A stretch of 64,000 nt of DNA from contig NZ_CANLZX010000011.1 of NCBI RefSeq assembly GCF_947495675.1, positions 62,001 to 126,000 on the forward strand, read 5' to 3'. The notes below the pieces were generated by a model. It was not told the DNA's origin and did not search any database. It was given only the letters and a program-made list of their open reading frames with translations. Each line of letters opens with the position of its first letter. Within the stretch, counting starts at the first letter, position 1. Position numbers and translations under genes: made by a program. The DNA comes from an uncultured Algibacter sp. (lineage in GTDB: Bacteria; Bacteroidota; Bacteroidia; Flavobacteriales; Flavobacteriaceae). Below are positions 43,710-51,944 of the stretch, one piece after another.

Positions 43710-44841
43710 AAAACGCTTTAATAAAACTCCAAGAAAATAACGACCACATAATTTTTAATTCTTCAATAAAAGAAGATTCTTCATCTAAAAAGCGAAACAT
43801 AGTTTGAATGGAATTTTTGTTGTAAAACTGATAAAAAATCCATTCGCCTTTATGGTTTTCATCTTTTAAAACCTTTAAAAACACTTTATCATAAAATTTA
43901 AATCTGCTTTTAAATAAATTTGCCGATGGTGTTTTTCCTGTTTTAATATTAGCAATAATTTTATCAACTTTATTTTCTGTAAGTTTAAAAGAATAGCCCG
44001 TTGAGCCTTTTACCCAACCACCACCTGTACCAATTTTAGTAATTTTATTGGTGTTGAATTTAGCAAAAGGAAAGTTAGTCATTGGTATTTCACCTTTTTC
44101 AGTTTCAATAATCGAATAGTTTTCAATTTTTAAATAATCCTTTATATATATTTTTATAAAATCGTCATAGGTGTTTTCGTTTACAACTTGAGGTGTAAAA
44201 TAGGTAAACTCAACTAAAGCCTCGGTTTTAGAAAAAGGTAGTACATAGGTAAATGTAGTTTGTTGGCCATCTTTTAACCTATAATCCATCATGGTTAGTT
44301 TATTGTTATCAAAAAAGTCATTTTCAGTTTTAATAACCCAGCCTTTAAAATGTTGAACGATTGAAATGTACTTTTTTAAATGAATAGAAAACAATTCAGG
44401 AATTCTACTATCAAAAACATGTATAGCTGTATAGTTGTTTTTATGAGTTATTACGTTTACATTTTCATTTTCATTTACGATGGTTACATGGTCTATAAAA
44501 AACTCAATATTGTTTTTTTTTGATAAACTTTCTTTGGCTAGATTATAAAAATCAATAGATCGAATCGTTTTGTATGAATATGGATTAAGATTAAGTTCTA
44601 TACTTTTTTTAGAAGTTATTATAGATGCTTTGCTCCATGATTTATAAGTAATATTATTCCATTGTGAAGGTTCTGTTTCCCAGAAGCTCCAAGTTTTATC
44701 ATTAGTATCTTTTTTAGAAGCATCAATAAGGGCGATTCGCTTTTCATTAAAAAAAGTATCGTTAGCCATTTTAACAGCAAGCTGTAATCCTGCTAGCCCA
44801 TTACCAATAATAATATAATCGAAATGGGTATTATTTGTCAT
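43696..44841 (-). CDS. crtY: lycopene beta-cyclase
   Basis: This 381-residue flavoenzyme cyclises both ends of lycopene to beta-carotene. It has a dinucleotide-binding start, DYIIIGNGLAGLQLAVKM, then RIALID. Cyclase motifs are TWSFWE, the LTMMDYR stretch, YVLPFSKTEALVEFTYF and GGWVKGSTGYSF. These match the CrtY/CrtL-b type rather than the heterodimeric CrtYcd. It is the last gene of the operon crtI-crtB-crtZ-crtY, 21 bases after crtZ. The 3' end overlaps the convergent tlpA by 14 bases. Confidence 0.93.
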   Translation of the reverse strand: MTNNTHFDYIIIGNGLAGLQLAVKMANDTFFNEKRIALIDASKKDTNDKTWSFWETEPSQWNNITYKSWSKASIITSKKSIELNLNPYSYKTIRSIDFYNLAKESLSKKNNIEFFIDHVTIVNENENVNVITHKNNYTAIHVFDSRIPELFSIHLKKYISIVQHFKGWVIKTENDFFDNNKLTMMDYRLKDGQQTTFTYVLPFSKTEALVEFTYFTPQVVNENTYDDFIKIYIKDYLKIENYSIIETEKGEIPMTNFPFAKFNTNKITKIGTGGGWVKGSTGYSFKLTENKVDKIIANIKTGKTPSANLFKSRFKFYDKVFLKVLKDENHKGEWIFYQFYNKNSIQTMFRFLDEESSFIEELKIMWSLFSWSFIKAFFKTL

Positions 44842-44862
44842 TTGAGAAAAATGAAATACAAT

Positions 44863-45312
44863 TTATTTCTTGAAATATTTAAAGGGTACAAATAGCATCC
44901 CGAAGCATTCACCATCTTCTTTTCCTAAGTGCTTATGATGAATTTTGTGTGCTCGTCTTACCCCTTTAGCATACCAATTATTTGCATTTCTAAAAAGTTT
45001 AAAACGCTGGTGAATAAATATATCATGTACTATAAAGTAAGATAGACCGTATGCAAAAATACCTAAACCTATAGGTAATCCTGCCCAAAAGGTAGTGTGT
45101 TTCCAGAGTAAAAAGAAACCAATACTAACAACGGCATAAAATATAAAAAAAGCATCGTTACGCTCAAACCAACTGTCATGATCTTTGTGGTGGTGGTCTT
45201 TATGTAAACTCCATAACATACCATGCATTATGTATTTATGAGTAAACCATGCCATAAATTCCATAAATAAATATGTTCCTAAAAATATAAGTATCCAGTA
45301 TAATGTTTGCAT
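44863..45312 (-). CDS. crtZ: beta-carotene 3-hydroxylase
   Basis: This 149-residue four-helix membrane protein has the diiron histidine clusters HKYIMH, HKDHHHKDH, HDIFIH and HKIHHKH. It adds hydroxyls at C3 and C3' of beta-carotene, giving zeaxanthin. The short length is typical of CrtZ rather than the longer desaturase family member at 4045-4989. Position between crtB and crtY supports the assignment. Confidence 0.93.
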   Translation of the reverse strand: MQTLYWILIFLGTYLFMEFMAWFTHKYIMHGMLWSLHKDHHHKDHDSWFERNDAFFIFYAVVSIGFFLLWKHTTFWAGLPIGLGIFAYGLSYFIVHDIFIHQRFKLFRNANNWYAKGVRRAHKIHHKHLGKEDGECFGMLFVPFKYFKK

Positions 45313-45321
45313 GACTAAAAT

Positions 45322-46161
45322 TTACAATAAATTTAATTGATATTTTACATAACTACGCATTAAAAGTTCTATTTTTTTAGGATTTGAAACTCGAATTCTT
45401 GAATCTTTTATTTTTAATGCAGGCGTTTTCTTAAGTTTTTTAAGAAGTTGACTGTAATATCTATAGGCCATAAAAACACCAAACTTAGCTTCAATTGGTA
45501 ATTTTTTTATGCCACTTAGTCCTTTCTCAAAATCTGCTTCTATATCATCAATAATATTTTGTTTTGATGATTCGTTAAGATTTTTTAAATCTGTATTTGG
45601 AAAATAGGTTCTGTCAAGACCTTCAAAATCTGCTTTTAAATCTCTTAAAAAGTTTACTTTCTGAAATGCAGAACCTAATGACATAGCTGTCTCTTTAAGT
45701 TCCTCATATTTTTTATCATTACCATTCACAAAAACCTTTAAACACATTAACCCAACTACATCTGCAGATCCATAAATGTAGTCTTTAAATTCATCTTGTG
45801 TTAAATAATTTGTTTTGTGTAAATCTAATCGCATGCTATTCATAAAAGCATCAACCAAAGATTTGTCTATACTGTATTTGTGAAATGTATGTTGAAACGA
45901 ATTTAAAATAGGATTAAGACTAATTTTATTTTCTAATGCTAATTCTAAATCGTCTGAAAACCTATTAAATAAAGATTCTTTATCGTAATCGTGAAAAGAA
46001 TCAACAATTTCATCAGCAAATCTAACAAATCCGTAAATATTGTAAATATCACCACGTATAGATTTATATAGCATTTTAGTAGCTAACGAAAATGATGTAC
46101 TATATGTTTTAGTTACAAGCTTACTGCTGTTGTAAGAAACGTTATCAAATAGTGATTTCAT
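45322..46161 (-). CDS. crtB: phytoene synthase
   Basis: This 279-residue trans-isoprenyl-diphosphate synthase joins two geranylgeranyl diphosphates into phytoene. Both aspartate-rich Mg-binding motifs are present: RFADEIVDSF (DxxxD) and NFLRDLKADFEGLDRTYFP. The start is YSTSFSLATKML. No GGPP synthase gene lies in the window, so the precursor must come from elsewhere. It starts one base after crtI. Confidence 0.95.
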   Translation of the reverse strand: MKSLFDNVSYNSSKLVTKTYSTSFSLATKMLYKSIRGDIYNIYGFVRFADEIVDSFHDYDKESLFNRFSDDLELALENKISLNPILNSFQHTFHKYSIDKSLVDAFMNSMRLDLHKTNYLTQDEFKDYIYGSADVVGLMCLKVFVNGNDKKYEELKETAMSLGSAFQKVNFLRDLKADFEGLDRTYFPNTDLKNLNESSKQNIIDDIEADFEKGLSGIKKLPIEAKFGVFMAYRYYSQLLKKLKKTPALKIKDSRIRVSNPKKIELLMRSYVKYQLNLL

Positions 46162-46162
46162 A

Positions 46163-47626
46163 CTAATTGCTGTGGTGTTTGGTTATTAATTCTGCTACTA
46201 ATTTACCTGAGATTAATGCTGGTGGTACACCTGGTCCAGGAACAGTTAATTGTCCGGTAAAATATAAATTTTTTACTTTTTTACTTTTCAATTTTGGTCT
46301 TAAAAAGGCTGTTTGAGATAGCGTGTTAGCCATACCATAAGCGTTACCTTTATAAGAATTATATTCTTTTATGAAGTCTTTTACACAAAAGGATTCTTTA
46401 AATATAATATTATTTCTTACATCTTGGTCTGTTAATTTTTCAAAACGAGATATAATAATGTCAAAATATTGAGATCTAATAGCTTCAGTATCGTCTATAC
46501 CTGGGGCAATTGGAATTAGAAAGAAACCAGTTTCTGAGTCTTTAGGAGCCATTGATGCATCTGTTACCGAAGGGAAATTGGCATAAAATAAAGGGTCTTT
46601 AGGCCATTTAGGATTATCATAAATCTCTTCAGCATGGGTTTCAAAACTTGTATCAAAAAATAAATTATGATGGTTAATGTTTTTTAATTTCTTATCGAAA
46701 CCTACATAAAATAGGAGAGAAGAAGGTGCAAATGTTTTTTTGGACCAATATGATTCTGAGTATTGACGGTATTCTTGGTTTAACAATGTTTCAGAATGGT
46801 GATAATCTGCACCACTTAAAACAATATCAAATTCTTTTTCTTTTCCGTTAACTAGTATTGAATTTACAATTTTATTTTTAACATTAATTTTTTCAACAGG
46901 GCTGTTTGTATAAATTTTAACGCCAAGGCTTTCGGCAAGACTTTTCATGGCTTTTATAACTTCATACATACCACCTTTAGGGTGCCAAGTACCTAAACCA
47001 AAATCTGCATAATTCATAAAACTATAGAAAGATGGTGTTTTGCTAGGTTTTGCACCAAGAAAAAGTACAGGAAATTCTAGGGTTGATATCAATTTTGGGT
47101 TATTAAACATCTTTCTAACATCTCCGCTAATTGTTTTAAAAAACTGATCTACTCTCGTGGCTGTTTCAGGAGTTATTAATTCAAATGGTGAAAGGCCAGG
47201 TTTTAAAACTACTTTATTTATGGCTATGTCATAATTTGTTGCAGCTTTTTTTATAAATTTTCGAAGCGGTTTAGCACTTCCTTCCTCTATTCTTTCAAAT
47301 TCAGAACATATCTTGTCTAGTGTATCACCTATAGTAATAACTTCGTCTTTGAAGAATATTTTGTAGGCTGGGCTTAATTTGTCTAAACTATAGTAGTCTG
47401 ATGTTTTTTTGTTGAAGTCATTAAAAAATTTCTGAAAAATATCTGGCATCCAATACCAACTCGGACCAATATCAAAAGTGAAACCTTCTTTTTTTAGTTG
47501 CCTTGCGCGGCCTCCAACAGTACTGTTTTTTTCGTAAATAGTTACATCATAACCATATTGTCTTAAATAACAACTTGCTGATAATGCTGAGAACCCTGAT
47601 CCAATTATGGCTATTGTTTTTTTCAT
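46163..47626 (-). CDS. crtI: phytoene desaturase
   Basis: This is a 487-residue FAD-dependent enzyme converting phytoene to lycopene. The dinucleotide motif is IAIIGSGFSALSASCYLRQYGYDV, followed by EKNSTVGGRARQLKKEGFTFDIGPSW. The C-terminal FAD motif is NLYFTGQLTVPGPGVPPALISGKLV. Length fits the bacterial four-step desaturase. It leads the crt genes, 42 bases downstream of the CarH-like regulator. A TAAATTTG element ends seven bases before its ATG, so it may have its own nearly leaderless transcript in addition to read-through. Confidence 0.96.
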   Translation of the reverse strand: MKKTIAIIGSGFSALSASCYLRQYGYDVTIYEKNSTVGGRARQLKKEGFTFDIGPSWYWMPDIFQKFFNDFNKKTSDYYSLDKLSPAYKIFFKDEVITIGDTLDKICSEFERIEEGSAKPLRKFIKKAATNYDIAINKVVLKPGLSPFELITPETATRVDQFFKTISGDVRKMFNNPKLISTLEFPVLFLGAKPSKTPSFYSFMNYADFGLGTWHPKGGMYEVIKAMKSLAESLGVKIYTNSPVEKINVKNKIVNSILVNGKEKEFDIVLSGADYHHSETLLNQEYRQYSESYWSKKTFAPSSLLFYVGFDKKLKNINHHNLFFDTSFETHAEEIYDNPKWPKDPLFYANFPSVTDASMAPKDSETGFFLIPIAPGIDDTEAIRSQYFDIIISRFEKLTDQDVRNNIIFKESFCVKDFIKEYNSYKGNAYGMANTLSQTAFLRPKLKSKKVKNLYFTGQLTVPGPGVPPALISGKLVAELITKHHSN

Positions 47627-47633
47627 TGTTTAA

Positions 47634-47641
47634 CAAATTTA
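47634..47641 (-). promoter_or_regulatory. candidate -7 element (TAAATTTG) for crtI
   Basis: This is a TAnnTTTG match seven bases before the crtI ATG. A TTTG lies upstream at only 13-base spacing. It is in the regulator-crtI spacer, where light-dependent repression could act. Confidence 0.45.
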
Positions 47642-47668
47642 GCAAAAAATTAAACAAAAAAGTAGTTT

Positions 47669-48568
47669 TTATAAATCTTTAACTAAATTTTCAATGGAAT
47701 TAAATATGGAAATTTTTTCAGATAAGCCATCTTGATTAAAATCGCTTAATCTTTTACCTAAAAGAAAAAGTTTAGTGTTGTCTTTTTCAAGAAGTAGTTC
47801 TTCAAATTTATTAATGTATTCGGGTATGTCTTTTGATTCTGGGTAAACAGTAAAGTAGGATACAAAAGTGATTTCTTCAAAAAAGTCAAGTAAATCTGTT
47901 AAGCTTTCCATAGGTACACTTTCTCCTAAAAATATAGTGTGATAGCCTTTACTTCTTAATTGGTAATTAATAAAAAGAAGCCCAATATCATGTATTTCGT
48001 TTTCAGGGAGAAAAAGGACAAATGTTTTTGAAACAGGTTTTGGCTCTAAAAGTTGTAAACGTTCGGTATTTAATAGAATTTTTTGTTTCATATGCACAGA
48101 CAAAAAATGTTCGTGTGCAGGAGTAATGGTATTTGTTTGCCAAAGCAATCCTATTTCATTAAGTAATGGTAAGAATACAGAATAAAATATTTCACTAAAA
48201 GATTTGTTCTCTAATAGATTATTGTAGGTGCTGTAAAATAAAACTTGGTCAAAATTTATCATTGCCATTTTAAGAGCATTAATAGCATGGTCTTCAACTT
48301 TTGCTCTAGATGCAATCTCTCTTACCTTAATAGGGATTTGGTCTTCATCAAGATCGGCAATTTTGGATATTTTAAGTCCATTATTGTTTAAGTAAGAAAT
48401 ATTTAATAGTTTTTGGAAACTAGTTAAACTATAATTTCTAATATTAGTATCAGATCTATCAGGGCTAAGTAAATTATAGCGTTTTTCCCAAATACGGATT
48501 GTATGTGCTTTAATACCTGTAAGATTTTCTAAGTCTTTGATACTAAAGTTTACTTTAATATTGTTCAT
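47669..48568 (-). CDS. MerR-family B12-dependent photoreceptor repressor (CarH/LitR-like)
   Basis: This is a 299-residue protein. The MerR winged helix (about 8-75) has FSIKDLENLTGIKAHTIRIWEKRYNLL. A helical cap follows with the W143-x9-E153-H154 motif (W, then QTNTITPAH, then EH), which in CarH senses the 5'-deoxyadenosyl group. A cobalamin-binding Rossmann domain comes next, with E191-x-H193-x-x-G196 (the DxHxxG-like lower-ligand His). In CarH the dark AdoB12 tetramer represses carotenoid genes and light breaks it. Adjacency to crtI on the same strand supports this role. There is no catalytic mutase domain. Confidence 0.88.
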   Translation of the reverse strand: MNNIKVNFSIKDLENLTGIKAHTIRIWEKRYNLLSPDRSDTNIRNYSLTSFQKLLNISYLNNNGLKISKIADLDEDQIPIKVREIASRAKVEDHAINALKMAMINFDQVLFYSTYNNLLENKSFSEIFYSVFLPLLNEIGLLWQTNTITPAHEHFLSVHMKQKILLNTERLQLLEPKPVSKTFVLFLPENEIHDIGLLFINYQLRSKGYHTIFLGESVPMESLTDLLDFFEEITFVSYFTVYPESKDIPEYINKFEELLLEKDNTKLFLLGKRLSDFNQDGLSEKISIFNSIENLVKDL

Positions 48569-48589
48569 TAATATTTAAATTTTCTTAAA

Positions 48590-48597
48590 CAAAAGTA
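48590..48597 (-). promoter_or_regulatory. candidate -7 element (TACTTTTG) for the CarH-like gene
   Basis: This is a TAnnTTTG match on the minus strand, 21 bases before the ATG at 48568. No well-spaced TTG was found. Confidence 0.5.
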
Positions 48598-48664
48598 ATA
48601 ATATAAATTTAGAATTCATAAAAAATATATCTATTTATAAATTTTGTTTTGAATTTAAGAGTAA

Positions 48665-48678
48665 AAAACAATTGTTTT
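48665..48678. promoter_or_regulatory. 14-bp palindrome AAAACAATTGTTTT, candidate operator
   Basis: This perfect dyad lies in the divergent spacer between the CarH-like gene and the cytochrome gene. A related half (ATTGTTTAAC) recurs at the crtI start near 47625-47634. Binding by the MerR protein is inference. Confidence 0.35.
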
Positions 48679-48705
48679 AACGTTTATATTTAAGTACTTT
48701 CATTC

Positions 48706-48736
48706 TTTGTAAAATCACTAGTATAGCCTACTTTTG
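48706..48736 (+). promoter_or_regulatory. full consensus promoter TTTG-N19-TACTTTTG for the cytochrome gene
   Basis: TTTG at 48706-48709 and TACTTTTG at 48729-48736 are separated by exactly 19 bases. The element ends 40 bases before the ATG at 48777. Confidence 0.78.
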
Positions 48737-48776
48737 ATAGGTCTTGTAACAATTAATTAAGTTTGTAAGTTCCATT

Positions 48777-51032
48777 ATGGTTGATGATTTTTTTATTTTT
48801 AAACTAAAGCTAAGTTATTTTAAATATTTTCTTTTAATAGTCTGTTTTTCAGCCTGTACAACTAAAACTAAGTATGTTAAATTAGATGATGATAGTGTAT
48901 TTGTATCTTCTAAATTAATACCCGACAATCATTTTTTAGGAGATAAAGTATGTGCAGAGTGCCATAAAGAAGAGGTTGATAATTGGAAAGGGTCGCATCA
49001 TGATAAAGCCATGCAAATAGCAAACGATTCAACAATTTTGGCCGATTTTAACAACATAAAATTTACAAGCCAAGGTGTTACTTCTCACTTTTATAAAAAC
49101 GATAATGCTTTTTTTGTTAATACTGAAGGTCCAGACGGAACTTATGAAGACTATAAAATAGAGTATACATTTGGAATTACACCATTACAACAATATATAG
49201 TTAAATTTCCTGATGGTCATTACCAATGTCTTAGGACTGCTTGGGATACAGAAAAGAATACATGGTTTGATTTATATCCAGATTTTAAGGTGGTACATTC
49301 AGAATGGTTACATTGGTCTAGAGGTGGTTTAAACTGGAATAACATGTGTTCGGACTGCCATTCAACTAATGTTAGAAAAAATTATAATCAAGAAACACAT
49401 AGTTACAATACTAAATATGCCATAATTAATGTGAATTGCGAAGCATGCCATGGTGCTGGTAAAAATCATGTGGAGCAAGCAAAAAAGCTAGGTGAAGATT
49501 ATAAATCGTCAAACGAATTATGGATGACAAGTAATACAACAGCAAAAGAGTTAGTAGACCAATGTGCTAGATGCCACATGCGTAGAGAACAAATTTCTGG
49601 GCATTTTAATTTTGAAGGCACAATGCTAGATCATTACTCGCCACAGTTAATAGTTAACAATACTTATTACCCAGATGGACAAATTTTAGACGAGGATTAT
49701 GTATACGGTTCGTTTGTACAAAGTAAAATGTATAGTAATAATGTTACTTGTACTAATTGCCATGACCCACATTCGCTAAAATTGAAGTTTGAAGGCAATA
49801 ATTTATGTACTCAATGTCACGTACCTAGTACTTATAATACTCCAGAACACCATTTTCATTCTGAAAACTCAGAAGGCGCTCAATGTATTAATTGCCATAT
49901 GGATGGTAAAACTTATATGGGAAATGATTACCGACGAGACCATAGTTTTAGAATACCTAGACCCGATTTAAGTATTAAATATAATACACCAAATGCTTGT
50001 ATTCGATGTCATACAGATAAAGATAATGAATGGGCATGGGAACATTTTAAAAAGAATTACGGAGAGCCAGATTACAAACATTTTTCTGAACTTTTAGCAC
50101 CAGGTTTAACAGGTATGGATAATGGTTATAGTAGTCTTTTAACTTTAGCTAAGGATACAATATACCCAGAAATTGCAAGAGCATCTGCCGTTAGGGGGAT
50201 GAGTATGTATTTAAATGAAGAAGCTATATCTAATATGCTAAACTTTTTACAAGACGATTCTCCATTAGTTAGAGGTGCTACGGTTGATGTGCTTGGTGAA
50301 TTATCAACAACAGACTATGTAACATATTTTATACCTCTATTAAAAGACAAGAAGCGTTCTGTGAGAGTTAAAGCATTTCATGCTATGGCTTCTTTAGATG
50401 AAATTCAAATTCCTGAAGCTTACAAAGAAGCTTATAAAAAAGTAAGTGAAGAATATAAGACTCATTTAAATGTTATATCTGATTTTTCTGGAGGAAGAGC
50501 AAAAAAAGGTAACTATTATTTAAAAAAGGGAGATTTAATTAATGCTATTAAATCTTTAGAAAGTGCTTTGGAAATTGACCAAATTAATAATATAGTTAGA
50601 AGTAACCTGGCAAATTTATATTATAATAACGGTGATTTTGAAAAAGCAGAAAATGCGTTTAAAACAATTATAAATCAAGAGCCAGAGTTTGCACAAACAT
50701 ATTATTCTTATGCATTATTATTGGGTGAGCAAAATAGAACTAAAGAAGCTATAACCCAATTAGAGCTTGCAATTAAATATATGCCTGATAATGTTAGGTT
50801 TTATTATAATTTAAGTTTGTTATATGATAAACTCAATAATTTTGATAAAGCAGAAAAAGCAGTATTAAAAGGCTTGAAAATAGCGCCACAAAACGATAGT
50901 TTATTATATGTGTTGGCTTATATCTATCAAAAAAACAATCATATAGATAAAGCAAAGAATGTTGCATCAAGATTGGTTGAATTATATCCAAACAATTCTC
51001 AATATGTAAATTTTTATAATCAGTTACCTTAA
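48777..51032 (+). CDS. octaheme cytochrome c lipoprotein with HEAT and TPR repeats
   Basis: This 751-residue protein has a hydrophobic signal segment ending FSAC (lipobox Cys 27). Eight CxxCH heme sites follow: CAECH (59-63), CSDCH, CEACH, CARCH, CTNCH, CTQCH, CINCH and CIRCH. The arrangement recalls the cytochrome c554/multiheme family. After about residue 455 come HEAT-like helices (SPLVRGATVDVLGELS, RSVRVKAFHAMASL) and then at least four TPR units (about 570-751; GDFEKAENAFKTI, TKEAITQLELAIKYMP, NNFDKAEKAVLKGL). It probably sits on the outer or inner membrane as an electron-transfer or scaffold protein. No associated oxidoreductase is adjacent. Confidence 0.88.
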   Translation: MVDDFFIFKLKLSYFKYFLLIVCFSACTTKTKYVKLDDDSVFVSSKLIPDNHFLGDKVCAECHKEEVDNWKGSHHDKAMQIANDSTILADFNNIKFTSQGVTSHFYKNDNAFFVNTEGPDGTYEDYKIEYTFGITPLQQYIVKFPDGHYQCLRTAWDTEKNTWFDLYPDFKVVHSEWLHWSRGGLNWNNMCSDCHSTNVRKNYNQETHSYNTKYAIINVNCEACHGAGKNHVEQAKKLGEDYKSSNELWMTSNTTAKELVDQCARCHMRREQISGHFNFEGTMLDHYSPQLIVNNTYYPDGQILDEDYVYGSFVQSKMYSNNVTCTNCHDPHSLKLKFEGNNLCTQCHVPSTYNTPEHHFHSENSEGAQCINCHMDGKTYMGNDYRRDHSFRIPRPDLSIKYNTPNACIRCHTDKDNEWAWEHFKKNYGEPDYKHFSELLAPGLTGMDNGYSSLLTLAKDTIYPEIARASAVRGMSMYLNEEAISNMLNFLQDDSPLVRGATVDVLGELSTTDYVTYFIPLLKDKKRSVRVKAFHAMASLDEIQIPEAYKEAYKKVSEEYKTHLNVISDFSGGRAKKGNYYLKKGDLINAIKSLESALEIDQINNIVRSNLANLYYNNGDFEKAENAFKTIINQEPEFAQTYYSYALLLGEQNRTKEAITQLELAIKYMPDNVRFYYNLSLLYDKLNNFDKAEKAVLKGLKIAPQNDSLLYVLAYIYQKNNHIDKAKNVASRLVELYPNNSQYVNFYNQLP

Positions 51033-51060
51033 GCAGTATGTAATTGTTGTAAAAAAGAAG

Positions 51061-51146
51061 TGCGCACGAGAAGATTCGAACTTCCACATCCTAAAACGGA
51101 TACTGGCCCCTCAAGCCAGCGCGTCTACCAATTCCGCCACGTGCGC
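51061..51146 (-). tRNA. tRNA-Leu (anticodon GAG)
   Basis: This is an 86-base cloverleaf on the minus strand. The acceptor stem is GCGCACG/CGTGCGC with discriminator A. The anticodon stem CTGGC/GCCAG encloses the loop TTGAGGG, giving anticodon GAG. It has a type II variable arm and a TTCGAAT T-loop. CCA is not encoded. Confidence 0.95.
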
Positions 51147-51167
51147 ATTAATGAAGTGAGTAAAAAT

Positions 51168-51201
51168 AAAAAAAGTTAAGCAATAAAGCTTAACTTTTTT
51201 T
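51168..51201. terminator. bidirectional hairpin between the two tRNA genes
   Basis: The 14-bp perfect stem AAAAAAAGTTAAGC/GCTTAACTTTTTTT has a 6-base loop and lies two bases after the tRNA-Lys 3' end and ahead of tRNA-Leu. T-runs occur on both strands. It could end the tRNA-Lys transcript or be a processing structure. Confidence 0.75.
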
Positions 51202-51202
51202 G

Positions 51203-51275
51203 TGACCGGGCTGGGGCTCGAACCCAGGACCCTCTCCTTAAAAGGGAGATGCTCTACCAACTGAGCTACCAGGTC
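51203..51275 (-). tRNA. tRNA-Lys (anticodon UUU)
   Basis: This is a 73-base cloverleaf on the minus strand. The anticodon stem TCTCC/GGAGA encloses CTTTTAA, giving TTT. The D-arm has GCTCAGTTGGTAGAGC and the T-arm has CTGGG-TTCGAGC-CCCAG. The acceptor stem GACCTGG/CCCGGTC has one T-C mismatch at pair 5-68. CCA is not encoded. Confidence 0.93.
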
Positions 51276-51316
51276 ATTATTCCAAACTAACATAACATAG
51301 TTGCTGTTAGCGGGTG

Positions 51317-51346
51317 CAAATATAGTACCTATTTTTAATTATACAA
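51317..51346 (-). promoter_or_regulatory. full promoter TTG-N19-TATATTTG for tRNA-Lys
   Basis: On the minus strand, TTG (51346-51344) and TATATTTG (51324-51317) have 19 bases between them. The element lies 41 bases before the tRNA 5' end. Confidence 0.75.
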
Positions 51347-51422
51347 GGGTTTTTTTAAATAAATTTTTGTTTTTTTGCACTCGTAATACGTATGTTTTTA
51401 ATAATCAATTTATAACGAGAAA

Positions 51423-51944
51423 ATGATAATTATTTTAATTGGGTATATGGCATCTGGAAAGACGTCAATTGGAAAGAAATTAGCGAAAAAATTGAATTAT
51501 AATTTTCTAGATTTAGATGATTTTATAGAAGAAAAGGAAAAGATGTCGGTTAGTGAGATATTTAAAACCAAAGGTGAAATCTATTTTAGAAAGCAAGAAG
51601 CATTTCATTTAAAAGCTTTATTACACTCTGAAAATAATACGATTTTATCAGTTGGAGGCGGAACACCATGTTATAGTGGTAATATGGATGTTATTTTAAA
51701 AGCAGAAAATGCTAAATGTATCTATTTAAAGGCTACATTAACAACATTGGCAAATAAATTATTACTAAAAAAAGCAAAACGACCTTTAATTTCTCATATT
51801 GAAACCATAGAAGAAATGACAGAATTTATTGGAAAACACTTATTTGAGCGTTCTCATTATTATAATCAAGCGGAAATAAAAGTCTCTATTGATAATAAAA
51901 CAAAAGATGATGTAGTTGAAGATATAATTTTAGAATTATTCTAA
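51423..51944 (+). CDS. aroK: shikimate kinase
   Basis: This 173-residue P-loop kinase phosphorylates shikimate at the 3-hydroxyl in aromatic amino-acid synthesis. Walker A is GYMASGKTSIGKKLA. Substrate-binding motifs are DLDDFIE, EIYFRKQE and SVGGGTPCY (the usual GGG loop). The lid has KAKRPLIS and the adenine loop R-SHYYNQA follows. Typical length. The 3' end overlaps the convergent phosphoribosyltransferase by nine bases. Confidence 0.95.
   Translation: MIIILIGYMASGKTSIGKKLAKKLNYNFLDLDDFIEEKEKMSVSEIFKTKGEIYFRKQEAFHLKALLHSENNTILSVGGGTPCYSGNMDVILKAENAKCIYLKATLTTLANKLLLKKAKRPLISHIETIEEMTEFIGKHLFERSHYYNQAEIKVSIDNKTKDDVVEDIILELF

Noticed and set aside
51111..51293. Minus-strand frame of 60 codons over the tRNA genes
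   Set aside because: It overlaps tRNA-Leu and tRNA-Lys and has no promoter or domain; tRNA structure explains the sequence.
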